DNA of 64,000 nucleotides, from positions 806,122 through 870,121 of the forward strand of contig NZ_JAGTXM010000001.1 in NCBI RefSeq assembly GCF_018252635.1. The letters run 5' to 3'. The notes beneath the pieces are model-generated. The model was not told where the DNA came from. It worked only from the letters and a program-made list of their open reading frames with translations, and did no database searches. Position 1 is the first letter of the stretch, and each line of letters starts with the position of its first letter. Made by a program: the position numbers and the translations under genes. This document shows positions 62,881 to 64,000 of the stretch, one piece after another. This stretch comes from Citrobacter amalonaticus. GTDB lineage: Bacteria; Pseudomonadota; Gammaproteobacteria; Enterobacterales; Enterobacteriaceae.

Positions 62881-64000
62881 CTAGTGCGCGCCACCGCCGC
62901 CACCGCCTGCACCAAACGGGGGTTTAGCAAACCAGACTAGCCCGAGCAACACCAGGAAGATCCCAGCCGACATCCAGAAGATCTCATTGGCTGAAATAAT
63001 CAGCCCCTGATTGGTGATCTGTTGCGCTATCCAGCCAGACGCCTGTTGCTGGGTCATGCCCAGTCCCTGCAACTGATCGTACATCGCCTGTGCGTTTGGG
63101 TTATAGGGATTCACCGACTCGGTTAACTGCGCATGGTGCATCGATTCCCGGTTAGTCCACATGGTGGTAGTGATCGATGTCCCGATCGACCCCGCCAGCG
63201 TTCGTGTAAAGTTAGACAAACTCGAGGCTGCCGCCAGCCGCTCTGGTGGTAAGCCGGACAACGTGATGGTCGTCAGCGGCATAAAGAAACACGCGACCGC
63301 GAAGCCCTGAATAAACTGCGGCCAAGCGGAGGCGCCGAAGTCCATTCCCGGTTCAAACGTCCACGCGCGCCAGTAGAAGCAGACGGCGTACATAATAAAG
63401 CTGAACGTTACCAGCCGGCGCATATCCAGCTTATGGGCAAAGCGGCCGATAATCGGCGACAAAATCACCGGAATGATCCCCACCGGCGCGGACGCCAGAC
63501 CCGCCCATGTCGCGGTATAGCCGTAGACTTCCTGCAAGAGTTGCGGTAGCAGAACAATTGCCCCGAAGTACAGCATATAGGCCAGGCTGATACACAAACA
63601 GCCGATGGTGAAGTTTCGCGACTTAAACAGCGAGAGATCGACAATAGGATTGTCGTCGGTGAGCTCCCAGACAATCAGGAAGCTAATGGCGACCACCGCC
63701 ACCACTGTCAGAATGACTATCTCCTGCGAGGCAAACCAGTCCAGTTCTTTCCCCCGGTCGAGCATAATCTGCAAGCTACCAATCCCAATCACCAACAGCG
63801 CCAACCCAATGGCGTCAATTCGTCGTTGCTCAGTGCGCGTTTCGCGACCACGCAGCGTTTGCAGCGTCATCAGAACCACCGCAATACCGATCGGCACGTT
63901 GATAAAGAAGATCCAGCCCCAGTGGTAGTTATCGCTGATATAGCCGCCCAGAATCGGGCCGCAAATCGGCGCGACAATCACCGTCATCGACCACAGCGCC
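62881..64000 (-). CDS. emrB: Multidrug export protein EmrB, 3' part only
   Basis: The minus-strand gene runs off the right edge; the last 372 or so residues are seen. This is a DHA2-family (14-helix) MFS exporter that works with EmrA and TolC to expel hydrophobic uncouplers and drugs. The segment APICGPILGGYISDNYHWGW is the conserved motif C, and the protein ends in a glycine-rich tail (GAGGGGGGAH). The first third of the gene is missing. Confidence 0.96.
   Translation of the reverse strand, partial: ALWSMTVIVAPICGPILGGYISDNYHWGWIFFINVPIGIAVVLMTLQTLRGRETRTEQRRIDAIGLALLVIGIGSLQIMLDRGKELDWFASQEIVILTVVAVVAISFLIVWELTDDNPIVDLSLFKSRNFTIGCLCISLAYMLYFGAIVLLPQLLQEVYGYTATWAGLASAPVGIIPVILSPIIGRFAHKLDMRRLVTFSFIMYAVCFYWRAWTFEPGMDFGASAWPQFIQGFAVACFFMPLTTITLSGLPPERLAAASSLSNFTRTLAGSIGTSITTTMWTNRESMHHAQLTESVNPYNPNAQAMYDQLQGLGMTQQQASGWIAQQITNQGLIISANEIFWMSAGIFLVLLGLVWFAKPPFGAGGGGGGAH

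Overview
The window is a stretch of enterobacterial chromosome whose gene order follows the iap-cysDNC-rpoS-mutS-fhlA-hyp/hyc-norVW-srl-recA-alaS-csrA-gshA-luxS-emrB region of Escherichia and Salmonella. Nearly every protein reads as a close relative of an E. coli K-12 protein. The accessory content is different: a kpd/ecd-type decarboxylase operon beside rpoS, a sitABCD operon between mutS and ygbA-fhlA, and a SymE-like gene. This suggests a Citrobacter-like member of the Enterobacteriaceae. The genus is an inference from remembered gene order, not from a search.

Layout. 1-3.9 kb: 5' end of iap, then divergent cysDNC (sulfate activation) and ygbE. 4-10.3 kb: ftsB-ispD-ispF-truD-surE-pcm-nlpD-rpoS, mostly overlapping genes for division, isoprenoids, RNA modification, protein repair and the stationary-phase sigma factor. 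10.4-13.3 kb: a MarR regulator divergent from a three-gene UbiX/UbiD-type decarboxylase operon. 13.4-19.5 kb: mutS and the Mn/Fe transporter sitABCD, on the minus strand. 19.7-34.1 kb: ygbA, fhlA, hypABCDE and hycABCDEFGHI, the formate hydrogenlyase system, with sigma-54 promoters in both directions between hypA and hycA. 34.1-38.7 kb: a SymE-like toxin gene with a LexA-type box, then ascB-ascF and divergent ascG (aryl-beta-glucoside use). 38.8-41.8 kb: hydN-hypF. 41.9-46.2 kb: norVW and divergent norR, with three NorR sites. 46.2-51.2 kb: the sorbitol operon srlAEBD-gutM-srlR-gutQ. 51.4-54.9 kb: mltB, pncC, recA, recX. 55-58.1 kb: alaS, csrA. 58.4-59.4 kb: a tRNA operon (one Ser-GCU, four Arg-ACG) holding three structured repeats that end in copies of the tRNA-Arg 3' end. 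59.5-64 kb: yqaB, yqaA, gshA, the sRNA gene micA, luxS, and the 3' part of emrB.

How it works together. FhlA drives the hyp, hyc and hydN-hypF units, so hydrogenase-3 subunits, the NiFe maturation proteins and the HycI protease are made together. NorR and a probable NsrR site at ygbA make this a nitric-oxide-responsive neighbourhood. Two LexA-type boxes (recA and the SymE-like gene) mark SOS control.

No wholly new multi-gene system was found. The least expected signals are the tRNA-Arg operon repeats, whose stems show compensatory changes, and the SOS-type symE-like locus set between REP sequences. The SPI-1 position holds sitABCD with no type III secretion genes. All site calls were made by eye; no alignment, folding or database search was run.
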